Virus record (IMG/VR): IMGVR_UViG_3300024985_000073
Location: 1-25,745 of that record
Source: a virus
Length of the DNA stretch: 25,745 nt
Direction: 5' to 3' (one strand)
In this document: one piece after another, positions 7,018 through 13,669 of the stretch
How the letters are laid out: every line of letters begins with the position of its first letter
Position numbering within the stretch: position 1 is the stretch's first letter
Program-made: the position numbers and the translations under genes
Notes under the pieces: generated by a model
The model's database searches: none
What the model saw: only the letters and a program-made list of their open reading frames with translations
Told to the model about the DNA's origin: nothing

Positions 7018-7310
7018 GCACACAACAAGCGCAGTTACAAACCGAGCACGGCTATATGCCCTTTGGCAAGGTCAGCGTGGTGATGAACAAGCTTATCGCG
7101 AGGGGCTTTACCATTATTTCCATACGCCTGGGCGCCATACCAGGGATTACTGTAAAACCCTGCGAGGCTACTCGGGAGCTTGATTCGCGCTATCGCGGTT
7201 ACAGCTTTAACGGCATGCAGTATTTTGCCGACTATAGCGCGCTGGTGGATGGCGTAGAAGTGGAGTGGTACAAACCGAGAGCGAAAATTAAACCCTGGGG
7301 GGAGCAATGA
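7014..7310 (+). CDS. Hypothetical early phage protein
   Basis: A 98-residue protein starts at the ATG in an ATGA overlap; the longer reading from 6942 would overlap the previous gene by 75 bases and is unlikely. It has an alpha/beta look (GKVSVVMNKLIARGFTIISI, then FNGMQYFADYSALVDGVEVE). No known domain is recognised. The stop again overlaps the next ATG. A role in early DNA metabolism is possible only by context. Confidence 0.6.
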   Translation: MSTQQAQLQTEHGYMPFGKVSVVMNKLIARGFTIISIRLGAIPGITVKPCEATRELDSRYRGYSFNGMQYFADYSALVDGVEVEWYKPRAKIKPWGEQ

Positions 7311-7423
7311 ACACGCTGAAACGGGTCGCGGCCCCGCTGATTTTTGCCGCCATGCTAGCCGGAACCGCATTGTTGATGGCGGCCGGTAAATTTCTGAAAT
7401 CCATAGTAAGACTGGAGGAATAA
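7307..7423 (+). CDS. Single-pass membrane microprotein 1
   Basis: A 38-residue ORF starts in an ATGA overlap after GGGGGGAG. It has a basic N-terminus (MNTLKR), one hydrophobic segment of about 20 residues (APLIFAAMLAGTALLMAAG) and a charged tail (LKSIVRLEE). It is too short for gene finders, but the coupling on both sides supports it. Early-region microproteins with one helix recur in transposable phages; no function can be given. Confidence 0.55.
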   Translation: MNTLKRVAAPLIFAAMLAGTALLMAAGKFLKSIVRLEE

Positions 7424-7424
7424 T

Positions 7425-7532
7425 ATGAATATGTTAGCTGTAGCATTTATTGCGGGCACTTTTTTTGGTGCCTTTGTGGGGATCATGGTTATGTGCCTGG
7501 TCGCAATCAATCGCTTCGAAGACGAGGACTAA
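7425..7532 (+). CDS. Single-pass membrane microprotein 2 (DUF3789-like)
   Basis: A 35-residue ORF with a strong GGAGGA ribosome binding site that lies inside the end of the preceding ORF. It is nearly all one membrane helix (VAFIAGTFFGAFVGIMVMCL) followed by an acidic tail (RFEDED). Its size, glycine spacing and C-terminus resemble DUF3789 phage microproteins, an assignment I make from memory. It lies two bases before the DUF3164 gene. Confidence 0.55.
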   Translation: MNMLAVAFIAGTFFGAFVGIMVMCLVAINRFEDED

Positions 7533-7534
7533 CC

Positions 7535-8173
7535 ATGACTGAAAATTTGAATAAAACGAACCCGGGAGAAATCCCTTTTGGTTACCGGCCAGACAGTTTC
7601 GGGCGCTTGACGCCGAGCTCGATGATCAAGCCCCTGGACTTGTTGCGAGATGACACGGTACTTCGCATTATCGCCAACGGCAGGCAGGCGCAAAGCGCCT
7701 TGCGGGCCTTCAAGCAGTCGGCCCAATCGGATATTGCCGCATTCCTGGCCATCTCTGCCGGGCAGTACGGGGTAAAAATGGGCGGGCGCAAGGGGAACTT
7801 GCAACTCACCAGTTTTGACGGCAAGTACAAGGTGCTGCTTGCCGTCTCTGAAAATCTGGTATTTGATGAGCGCTTGCATATTGCCAAACAGTTGGTTGAC
7901 GACTGCATCCATGAATGGGTCAAGGGCAGCAACGACCACATCAGGGCACTGGTTGAACATGCCTTCCAGACCGACAAGCAGGGCAATATCAATACTGCGC
8001 GCATATTTAGCCTGATGCGGCTGAAAATCGATGATGCCGACTGGCAAGCGGCGATGGAGGCGTTGAGGGATTCCATTCAGATCACCTCAACATCCGAGTA
8101 TATCCGCCTCTATGAGCGGGTTGACGGCACGGATAAATACCGCCAGATAGTGCTGGATATGGGGGGTGTCTGA
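7535..8173 (+). CDS. DUF3164 family protein
   Basis: The protein has 212 residues from the ATG at 7535 (GAGG upstream). It matches DUF3164, a family conserved in the early regions of Mu-like phages: the opening IPFGYRPDSFGRLTPSSMIK, the central DGKYKVLLAVSENLVFDERL, and the closing helices ALRDSIQITSTSEYIRLYER. No enzymatic motif is visible and the function is unknown; its constant presence beside transposition genes suggests DNA replication or transposition support. Its stop overlaps the next ATG by one base. Confidence 0.85.
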   Translation: MTENLNKTNPGEIPFGYRPDSFGRLTPSSMIKPLDLLRDDTVLRIIANGRQAQSALRAFKQSAQSDIAAFLAISAGQYGVKMGGRKGNLQLTSFDGKYKVLLAVSENLVFDERLHIAKQLVDDCIHEWVKGSNDHIRALVEHAFQTDKQGNINTARIFSLMRLKIDDADWQAAMEALRDSIQITSTSEYIRLYERVDGTDKYRQIVLDMGGV

Positions 8174-8568
8174 TGGCAACGGTTACCATCAAGAGTCTCG
8201 CCGACATGTTGAAGTGTTCAATCTGTAATGCGCGAAAGCTAGTGAGGAGCGATAACTTCCCTCGGCCAAAGCATATCAAGGCGCACACAAGGGAAGTCCA
8301 TTGGGATGAGGGCGAGGTGAAGACATGGGTGGAATCATATACCAGAACGCGCACATCTCAACAAAATAAGGGCGCCTTCAGTGGGCTGGACAATAACCTG
8401 GCACGGTCTTTTTTAATGGGCCAGCATGACCACGTCGGGCGGCAATTACGGAACCAGAAAAGGCTTATCTTGGCCAGGAGGAACGACCCCAAAACCAAAA
8501 TAATTCGGATGGGTGAGGCCAATGTACAAAGTTCCCGCGATGCCAATCCCTGGGCAGGGCTTTTTTAA
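8173..8568 (+). CDS. AlpA/MerR-like winged-helix DNA-binding protein
   Basis: This 131-residue protein has a short winged HTH of the AlpA/excisionase type in residues about 1-58: VTIKSLADMLKCSICNARKL, the DNFPRPKHI wing, and HWDEGEVKTWVESY. This is the usual arrangement of phage regulators and excisionases of this family. The C-terminal 70 residues are basic and unassigned. It overlaps its neighbours by one base on each side (stop/start TGATG and TAATG), so it is translated within a coupled string. Confidence 0.65.
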   Translation: MATVTIKSLADMLKCSICNARKLVRSDNFPRPKHIKAHTREVHWDEGEVKTWVESYTRTRTSQQNKGAFSGLDNNLARSFLMGQHDHVGRQLRNQKRLILARRNDPKTKIIRMGEANVQSSRDANPWAGLF

Positions 8569-9116
8569 TGTCGTGCAGTTTCGACTGCCCGTATTGCGGG
8601 GAATCGATCGACATTATTCAGGGCATGGAGCTGGCCGCGGGGAATGAATGGACGGCTCTGATACAAAGCTTAACGCCCAGTATGATCGGCGCCTTGCTCC
8701 GGTATCTGGAGCTGTTCAAGCCGCACAAACAAACCTTGCGCTGGTCCCGGCGTCTGGCCTTGACTCAGGAGCTGATGCCGATGATCAAGTCCGGAACGCT
8801 GGTCCGTAACGGGATCACTCATCCCATGCCTGCCCAGGTATGGGAAGGCGTCATGATGCACCTGGTTAGCAACAAGCCGGCATCGCTGGCACTGCCGCTC
8901 AAGTCCAACGGTTATTTGCTGGCCATCATGATGGGCAAAGTCGAAAAGAAGCAGGCGTTAGCGGAGGCGAAAAAGATCGAGGCGCAGCGTAATAGGGGGC
9001 AAGCAGGGGCAGCAACGGGCTTGGTGCCGTTGACCGAGCTTGTTGAACAAGCGGCAAAAAAGACCAAAACCAACCCCCCGCCAAACTGGCAGGGAATTTT
9101 AAAAAAAACACCCTGA
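8568..9116 (+). CDS. Early phage protein with N-terminal CxxC
   Basis: This 182-residue protein opens CSFDCPYCGESID, a probable zinc-binding CxxC, and then has LTPSMIGALLRYLELFKPHK followed by TLRWSRRLALTQELMPMI, a pattern I associate with unassigned phage early proteins. A conserved-looking LPLKSNGYLLAIM follows, then a Lys/Ala/Gln-rich tail. It could contact nucleic acid, but no function is established. It is the last gene before an 80-base gap that holds a REP-like element. Confidence 0.6.
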   Translation: MSCSFDCPYCGESIDIIQGMELAAGNEWTALIQSLTPSMIGALLRYLELFKPHKQTLRWSRRLALTQELMPMIKSGTLVRNGITHPMPAQVWEGVMMHLVSNKPASLALPLKSNGYLLAIMMGKVEKKQALAEAKKIEAQRNRGQAGAATGLVPLTELVEQAAKKTKTNPPPNWQGILKKTP

Positions 9117-9132
9117 TGCGGTTGTGGTTGTA

Positions 9133-9163
9133 GGTTGGGTTAGGCGATAGCCGTAACCCAACA
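9133..9163. repeat. Single REP-like palindromic element
   Basis: GGTTGGGTTAGGCGATAGCC followed by GTAACCCAACA. This is the same family as the paired elements at 1-74 and 10733-10805; it has the GCGATAGC core also seen (as its complement) in the right-hand unit at 10780-10805. It fills the only gap in the early string, between the CxxC protein and GemA. It could act as an mRNA stem-loop protecting or separating the transcripts. Confidence 0.7.
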
Positions 9164-9197
9164 CATCAACTGCCACACAAATTTTAATGAGTTTTTT

Positions 9198-9671
9198 ATG
9201 CAACATAGAAATAGACAATCCGAGTTTGATAGAAAACGCTTTTACACCTTGCTGAGAGTAGGCAAGGAACAGTTGCAATGGGATGACGAGTTTTACTATG
9301 GCATCTGGCTGCCTACCATGGGCGCGTCGCTGCTCAACGGCCGATACTCGGCCACTTCCTTATCCAATAGACAGCTCTTTATCGCCGTTGAGAATATGAA
9401 AAGCAAGGGCTTTAAGGTTGCGTACAAATCGGGCAATAAAAAAGAGGCCGTGCCGGCAGTGCCAAATCGTAAACTGGCCGATGATGCCCAGTCTAAAAAA
9501 ATCCGTGCGTTGTGGCTGGAGCTGCACAATGCCGGCAAGGTGCGCAATCCTGCCGAAGAAAGTTTGGCGGCTTACGTGAAACGCGCAACCAAGATCGATG
9601 CCCTGCAATGGCTCAGCACGGAACAAGCCAGCGCCATTATCGAACAGCTGAAAAAATGGCTGGCACGCTAA
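9198..9671 (+). CDS. gemA: GemA-like regulatory protein (Mu gp16 family, DUF1018)
   Basis: The protein has 157 residues. The N-terminal RKRFYTLLRVGKEQLQWDDE, the central KIRALWLELHNAGKVRNPAE and the C-terminal AYVKRATKIDALQWLSTEQA followed by IIEQLKKWL are typical of the GemA/gp16 family. In Mu, GemA (E16) affects host gene expression and DNA supercoiling and lies directly upstream of mor, as it does here apart from a 44-residue ORF. The ribosome binding site is weak (AATGAG). The stop overlaps the next ATG (TAATG). Confidence 0.88.
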   Translation: MQHRNRQSEFDRKRFYTLLRVGKEQLQWDDEFYYGIWLPTMGASLLNGRYSATSLSNRQLFIAVENMKSKGFKVAYKSGNKKEAVPAVPNRKLADDAQSKKIRALWLELHNAGKVRNPAEESLAAYVKRATKIDALQWLSTEQASAIIEQLKKWLAR

Positions 9672-9805
9672 TGCAGAAGTTGCGCAGATATTTTCGTCGT
9701 TGGTATTGGCGACACAGATTTAAGCGATTGGAACCAGCTACACAGCAGTTAGCAATTCTTCTTAAAATTGATCCTGACAGTCTTATAGATCGTGGCTTTT
9801 TATGA
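9671..9805 (+). CDS. Small basic ORF between gemA and mor
   Basis: A 44-residue ORF is coupled on both sides (TAATG with gemA, ATGA with mor). The N-terminus is aromatic and very basic (LRRYFRRWYWRHRFKRLEP), and the C-terminus (LAILLKIDPDSLIDRGFL) is a short helix. The tight coupling makes it credible. It may bind nucleic acid or membrane, or may only link translation of gemA and mor. No family is recognised. Confidence 0.5.
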   Translation: MQKLRRYFRRWYWRHRFKRLEPATQQLAILLKIDPDSLIDRGFL

Positions 9806-10191
9806 GCGAACTACCCAAGCACCTGTTGCCTGCCAGCCTGCTGCAGATCGCTGAATACTGCGGCGAGACCACGATGTGGGCAATCTGGAGCGCATACGGC
9901 GGCGGCCATTTATCGGTGCCGATGCAGGTATCCCCGGACCATGCGCTTAGCCAGTTACTGGGGTACGTTGCTGCGTGCAAATTCTGCCAGGCCTTTGGCG
10001 GCGAGCTGCTGTCAATCCCCAAAGCGGAAGCGGCAAAACGGGCGGTCAGGAATGTCCGGATTCGTCAGGAGCGGTTAGAAGGCCAGGACAATTTTAGCCT
10101 GTGCCGGAAATACGGCCTCACGGAGCGGCAAATCATCACGATTTGCCAGGCCGATGAGGTGCCTGTGCTGAATATGGACTTGTTTGATTAA
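9802..10191 (+). CDS. mor: Mor-family transcription activator
   Basis: This 129-residue protein is the size of Mu Mor. Its first 70 residues form the dimerisation region (LPASLLQIAEYCGETTMWAI and YGGGHLSVPMQV). Residues about 97-116 (NFSLCRKYGLTERQIITICQ) are the C-terminal helix-turn-helix. Mor/C proteins activate middle or late phage promoters that lack a good -35 box. In Mu the next genes are C, lysis and terminase. Here only a lipoprotein gene and repeats lie between mor and the protease gene. Confidence 0.88.
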   Translation: MSELPKHLLPASLLQIAEYCGETTMWAIWSAYGGGHLSVPMQVSPDHALSQLLGYVAACKFCQAFGGELLSIPKAEAAKRAVRNVRIRQERLEGQDNFSLCRKYGLTERQIITICQADEVPVLNMDLFD

Positions 10192-10317
10192 AATTGCGAT
10201 TTAAGGCATTTTTTTTAGCTTGCCTTGTCTGTGTAGCCAAAAGCCAATAGACCCCGTTTATAAAGTTTATGCGTTGCGAGAATGGGCGTTATTGAAGGCA
10301 TGTCTGCCCTGCTTGAC

Positions 10318-10323
10318 TATAAT
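10318..10323 (+). promoter_or_regulatory. Candidate promoter (-10 box) for the lipoprotein gene
   Basis: A perfect TATAAT lies about 40 bases before the lipoprotein ATG. No -35 box is found at normal spacing; TTGAAG at 10292-10297 is 20 bases away. An alternative reading uses TTGACT (10313-10318) with TATTTT (10337-10342), 18 bases apart. A strong -10 without a -35, just after mor, could mean an activator-dependent promoter. This is a tentative call. Confidence 0.35.
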
Positions 10324-10361
10324 AAGCGGGATATTTTATTTTAACCTTGATGGAGAACGCT

Positions 10362-10703
10362 ATGAAAAACAAAATCATCATTGCGGCATTATGTGTTTTG
10401 ATGGGTGGATGTACAAACAGCAAATACCCAAATTGGCAATATGTCAGGATTGAGCCGCAGGTCCCGGATAAAAAATGTGTTTACAAAATGCAAGAGCCTT
10501 GCAGTTTAAGAACTAATGCCTGCCTGAACTGGCATAAACAGAGAGCGACAACATTCGGCGCTGATACTGTCGTAATAACCCAGGCTGAAGCGCTCACAGT
10601 CGCATCAACAGGTTTCACGGGATATAAAGCCAGCGAAAACAGCAGCACCATTGCCGATTACTATTATTGCAATGGACCTAAAAATTTAAAGCCCAAAGAC
10701 TAA
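10362..10703 (+). CDS. Small lipoprotein (DUF4156-like)
   Basis: The protein has 113 residues from the ATG at 10362, which has GGAG 7 bases upstream. A lipoprotein signal peptide is present: MKNK, a hydrophobic stretch IIIAALCVLM, and GGC with the lipidated Cys at residue 17. The mature part has three more cysteines before residue 55 and one near the end, and the segment KQRATTFGADTVVITQAEAL, which resembles the DUF4156/RcsF-like group of outer-membrane lipoproteins. It is not proline-rich like phage Rz1. It has its own upstream gap, so it is probably a cargo gene that alters the lysogen's envelope rather than a lytic gene. Function unknown. Confidence 0.7.
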   Translation: MKNKIIIAALCVLMGGCTNSKYPNWQYVRIEPQVPDKKCVYKMQEPCSLRTNACLNWHKQRATTFGADTVVITQAEALTVASTGFTGYKASENSSTIADYYYCNGPKNLKPKD

Positions 10704-10732
10704 ACATTAGATTTGAAAGCCTATAGTGCGTA

Positions 10733-10805
10733 GGTTGGGTTAGCGCTAGCGTAACCCAACATTGGCCGCTTCGGTGTGCTGGGTTACGGCTATCGCCTAA
10801 CCCAA
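10733..10805. repeat. Head-to-head pair of REP-like elements (right pair, inverted copy)
   Basis: Unit one (10733-10761) is GGTTGGGTTAGCGCTAGC plus GTAACCCAACA, whose first 27 bases are the exact reverse complement of 48-74. Unit two (10780-10805) is TGGGTTACGGCTATCGCC plus TAACCCAA. The spacer holds TTCGGTGTG, the complement of CACACCGAA in the left spacer. The whole pair is therefore an inverted relative of 1-74. It separates the lipoprotein gene from the morphogenesis genes. Confidence 0.75.
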
Positions 10806-10856
10806 TTTACGGGCTAGTTACAAAAACATGATTTATGTAGTAGAGTAACCACACCT

Positions 10857-10886
10857 GACCATTGCGAGGACCTCCTCGCAATGGTC
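10857..10886. repeat. Perfect 14-bp-arm inverted repeat upstream of the protease gene
   Basis: The arms GACCATTGCGAGGA and TCCTCGCAATGGTC are separated by CC. As RNA it would be a very stable hairpin. It is followed by CTCCTCCTGCC rather than a T run, so it is not a standard intrinsic terminator. It could be an operator, a transcript-processing site, or the trace of an insertion. Confidence 0.7.
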
Positions 10887-10957
10887 CTCCTCCTGCCAGA
10901 CCCATTCCGAAGCGTTTCATAATCCCCCTTGCCTCATGACTGCCTATCATTCAGCCC

Positions 10958-12022
10958 ATGAGCAAAAACAAATCCCTGACTATTGCCTTATCCGCGCAGC
11001 TTATCGAGCTGGGCGGCACTGCGCCCACTGAAATCAAGCTGTTGCCCGCCGGCCGGTTCAAGGCTAAGGACGGTCGCCCGCAAGGCTTGCCGGGCTGGAC
11101 CATGAACGATGTAGGCGCCGCCGCCATCCTGACAGCCGCAGGCAAGCAGACGGATAAATACCTGATCGACTACGAGCACCAGACCCTGCACAGCAAGGCC
11201 AATGGCAAGCCGGCGCCCGCGGCGGGATGGTTCGGCGAACTGGAATGGCGTGCCGGCAACGGCCTGTATGCCACCGACGTGCAATGGACAGCGGCGGCCC
11301 AGACCTCAATAGAGGCCAGAGAGTACCGCTACATCAGCCCCGTTTTAACCTATAACCCGAATACCGGCGACGTGACCGGCCTGCTGATGGCGGCACTAGT
11401 CAACTATCCCGCGCTCGACGGACTGAATGATCTGGCGGCTGCGCATTTTAACTTTTACCAACCCACCAGCGAGAACACGATGAATAAAGAGCATCTAGCC
11501 GCCTTAGGTCTCCAGGAGGGCGCAGACGATGGCGCCGTTCTGTCCGCCATTAATACACTTAAAGAACAAGCGGCTCAGGTCGCCGCGCTATCGGCGCAGA
11601 TCGAAGCGCTGAAAGCGCCTGACCCCATCCGGTTTGTGCCGGTTGCCGTTGTGGCTGAGCTGCAAACCCAGCTGGCCGCATTGTCCACGAAAGTGGCAGC
11701 GTCCGAGATCGATGACTTGATCAAGAGCAATTTAACCAGGCTGCCGACGCCCGGGTTGCAGGCGTGGGCTAAAAGCCAAACGGTCGAAGCGTTATCCGCT
11801 TATCTCGCCAATGCGCCAGAAGTGCCGGCGTTAGCGGGGATGCAAACGGACGGCAAAGCCCCTGGCGCAACCGATCAGGATCCCATCACCGACGAAACCG
11901 CGCATAAGGCCAGCTGGAACGCCAACGCGGAACTGCGCGCCGAGTTCGGCGATTTTGAAACTTATGCCGCTTTCGCCAAGGCAGACGCCGGCGGTCTGGT
12001 AAAAATCAAAGGAGATAAATAA
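10958..12022 (+). CDS. Mu I-like head maturation protease
   Basis: The protein has 354 residues. The N-terminal 160 residues match the Mu gpI protease family: EIKLLPAGRFKAKDGRP, then the conserved YLIDYEHQTLHSKANGKPAP, AAGWFGELEW, and REYRYISPVLTYNPNTGDVT. The C-terminal half is helical (LKEQAAQVAALSAQIEALKA) and ends with an acidic tail, as expected for a scaffold domain that the protease removes during head maturation. It has no clear SD at its start. It is normally preceded by terminase, portal and F genes, which are missing here. The decoration protein follows with a one-base overlap (TAATG). Confidence 0.88.
   Translation: MSKNKSLTIALSAQLIELGGTAPTEIKLLPAGRFKAKDGRPQGLPGWTMNDVGAAAILTAAGKQTDKYLIDYEHQTLHSKANGKPAPAAGWFGELEWRAGNGLYATDVQWTAAAQTSIEAREYRYISPVLTYNPNTGDVTGLLMAALVNYPALDGLNDLAAAHFNFYQPTSENTMNKEHLAALGLQEGADDGAVLSAINTLKEQAAQVAALSAQIEALKAPDPIRFVPVAVVAELQTQLAALSTKVAASEIDDLIKSNLTRLPTPGLQAWAKSQTVEALSAYLANAPEVPALAGMQTDGKAPGATDQDPITDETAHKASWNANAELRAEFGDFETYAAFAKADAGGLVKIKGDK
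11480..12022 (+). CDS. Probable internal-start scaffold protein (Mu Z-like) within the protease gene
   Basis: An in-frame ATG at codon 175 (MNKEHLAALGLQEG) begins the helical C-terminal half. It is preceded by GAGAACACG, a possible ribosome binding site. In Mu the scaffold Z is made from an in-frame start inside gene I, and the domain boundary here falls exactly at this Met. The product would be 180 residues. This is inferred from the Mu parallel. Confidence 0.5.
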   Translation: MNKEHLAALGLQEGADDGAVLSAINTLKEQAAQVAALSAQIEALKAPDPIRFVPVAVVAELQTQLAALSTKVAASEIDDLIKSNLTRLPTPGLQAWAKSQTVEALSAYLANAPEVPALAGMQTDGKAPGATDQDPITDETAHKASWNANAELRAEFGDFETYAAFAKADAGGLVKIKGDK

Positions 12023-12444
12023 TGACGACTTTAGCAGTTGATAAGCCACGCACCTATGAACTCCATGGCGAGTTCGATACCGACTTGCCCGCCATTGCTT
12101 CCGACATCATCTACGAAGGTGCTGCCGTAGGGGAAAACGGTTCCGGTTATTTCCGCCCATTGGCAGCCGCCGATCCCTTCGCCGGTTTTGCGCTGATGCG
12201 GTGCGATAATTCATCCGGTGCGGCCGGCGTCAAGAATGTGCATGTCCGGGCCAAGGGCGCCGTCGTGTTATCTGTGACCGGCGTAACGGCCGTAACGGAT
12301 GAGGGGGCAACGGTTTATGCCTCGGATGACGATACCTTTACGCTGACTTCGACGTCCAACACCGCAATCGGCAAGGTTCTCCGTTACATCAGTGGGACTC
12401 AGGTCGTTGTTTATTTCGAATCCGCATCATTGCGCTCACTCTAA
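12022..12444 (+). CDS. Capsid decoration/cement protein (DUF2190-like)
   Basis: This 140-residue beta-rich protein (SDIIYEGAAVGENGSGYFRP, then VKNVHVRAKGAVVLSVTG and GATVYASDDDTFTLT) fits the small head-stabilising proteins that sit between protease/scaffold and major capsid in many phages. These bind the outside of the capsid lattice. It begins at TAATG on the protease stop and is followed after 9 bases by the capsid gene, whose SD is AAGAGG. Confidence 0.7.
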   Translation: MTTLAVDKPRTYELHGEFDTDLPAIASDIIYEGAAVGENGSGYFRPLAAADPFAGFALMRCDNSSGAAGVKNVHVRAKGAVVLSVTGVTAVTDEGATVYASDDDTFTLTSTSNTAIGKVLRYISGTQVVVYFESASLRSL

Positions 12445-12453
12445 GAGGTTGTC

Positions 12454-13380
12454 ATGCCCAGTTTAATTACCAGTAGAGCCGTTATCGGCAAGTTTTACCG
12501 CGCTTTGGAACAGGATATCGGCGATACCTGGGTGCCCGGCGTCAGTATGTTGTTTAACTCCGATCAGGAATCGGAAACCTATGCCTGGCTGGGGCAATCC
12601 CCCGCCTTCCGCGAATGGGTAGGCGCACGGCAAGCCAAAGGCATTACCGAGCAGAGCATCACCATCGCTAACAAGAAGTTCGAGGCGACGCTTGAGATCC
12701 CGACCGACTGGATTCGCCGCGACAAATCCGGGCAGATCGATGTCCGTATTAACGAGCTGGCCAGCCGTGCCAATGCGCATTGGGCTAGCCTGCTGTCAAC
12801 GCTGATCATCAATGCCGAAAGCGCGCTTTGTTATGACGGCCAGTATTTCTATGATACTGATCACGTCGAGGACGATAGCGGCACGCAAAGCAATTCCATT
12901 ACCAGCGACATCACTACCACGACCGCGCCGACTTCGGCCGAGTTCCAGACAGCCATCCTGTATGCCGTACAAAAACTGTTGAGCTATAAGGATAACCAGG
13001 GCGAGCCGATGAACGAAAACGCCCGCGAGTTCCTGGTAGTTGTGCCGGTGCCGTTCCTGGCCGCGGCTGCGACAGCGTTAGGCGCGACAGTTATCGGGCA
13101 AACCTCGAATAATATCCAGGCGTTGGGCTCCTTGGGAGGCTTTACTTTCCGTCTGGTCGTCAATGCCCGCCTGACCTGGACAACCAAGTTTGCGTTGTTC
13201 CGTGCCGATGGCCCGACTGCGGCCTTTATTCGCCAGGAAGAAGAGCCGATCAAGGTGTCCGCACTGGCTGAAGGCTCCGACATCGAGTTTACCCATGATG
13301 TGCATCGCTATGGCGTCAAAGCCATGCGTAATGTTGGCTACGGCTACTGGCAACGTTCCGTATTAACCACATTCGTGTAA
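12454..13380 (+). CDS. Major capsid protein, Mu gpT-like
   Basis: This 308-residue protein is about the size of Mu T. The family signature is strong: ETYAWLGQSPAFREWVGARQ, then ITIANKKFEATLEIPTDWIR with RRDKSGQ, and CYDGQYFYDTDHVEDDSGTQ. The C-terminal part (YGVKAMRNVGYGYWQRSVLT) is also typical. It forms the HK97-fold head shell. GC content is high compared with the deacetylase gene downstream: 35 of 60 bases by hand count at 12661-12720. Confidence 0.92.
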   Translation: MPSLITSRAVIGKFYRALEQDIGDTWVPGVSMLFNSDQESETYAWLGQSPAFREWVGARQAKGITEQSITIANKKFEATLEIPTDWIRRDKSGQIDVRINELASRANAHWASLLSTLIINAESALCYDGQYFYDTDHVEDDSGTQSNSITSDITTTTAPTSAEFQTAILYAVQKLLSYKDNQGEPMNENAREFLVVVPVPFLAAAATALGATVIGQTSNNIQALGSLGGFTFRLVVNARLTWTTKFALFRADGPTAAFIRQEEEPIKVSALAEGSDIEFTHDVHRYGVKAMRNVGYGYWQRSVLTTFV

Positions 13381-13393
13381 TCCGGAGGACGGC

Positions 13394-13666
13394 ATGTTGA
13401 TCAAAACCAATAAAGTTATCCGCGTGCCGTCCGGCGTCCGTTTGCTGTTGACGTCGGCGCAATTGGACGCACGCCTGCACAATGTCATTGATGATGTGGA
13501 TGGCGTGATGCGAGTGGCGCACCCGATGGAGTTCAAAGCGGGAGAAATGCTGGAGGTCGTGGGGGAGTTGCCGGATGCTATTCCATCTGATCACTACAGC
13601 GTGCTGGATGAACCGATGGACACGCCGATTAAGCCAAGCAAAGCAAAAAAAAATATGGGGAATTAG
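13394..13666 (+). CDS. Small protein at the Mu gp35 position
   Basis: This 90-residue protein has a GGAGG ribosome binding site (13382-13386) directly after the capsid stop. It is polar, with a middle part VMRVAHPMEFKAGEMLEVVG and a lysine-rich tail encoded by a run of nine A residues (13645-13653). By position it matches Mu gp35, a structural or assembly protein, but I see no sequence signature. Its TAG stop is in the same frame as the next gene's ATG, one codon apart. Confidence 0.6.
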   Translation: MLIKTNKVIRVPSGVRLLLTSAQLDARLHNVIDDVDGVMRVAHPMEFKAGEMLEVVGELPDAIPSDHYSVLDEPMDTPIKPSKAKKNMGN

Positions 13667-13669
13667 ACG

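Larger units (their letters stand above)
10704..10957. promoter_or_regulatory. 254-base junction region before the head genes
   Basis: This gap holds the REP pair (10733-10805), an AT-rich dyad (GTTAC at 10817-10821 and GTAAC at 10845-10849, enclosing ACAT-GATTT-ATGT) and a 14-bp-arm palindrome (10857-10886). The protease ATG at 10958 has no visible Shine-Dalgarno sequence. A late promoter is expected here. The AT-rich dyad is the kind of site that Mor/C-type activators use, but I cannot assign a start point. Confidence 0.35.

Noticed and set aside
7529-8076. Two overlapping minus-strand open frames opposite the DUF3164 gene
   Set aside because: Both are explained by the codon bias of the DUF3164 gene and have no domain content.
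10220-10453. 77-codon frame before and over the lipoprotein start
   Set aside because: It overlaps the lipoprotein's ribosome binding site and signal peptide in another frame, and its sequence looks random.
10857-10886. Standard intrinsic terminator after the lipoprotein gene
   Set aside because: The stem is followed by CTCCTCCTGCC with no T run and the centre is only two bases, so it does not fit an intrinsic terminator.
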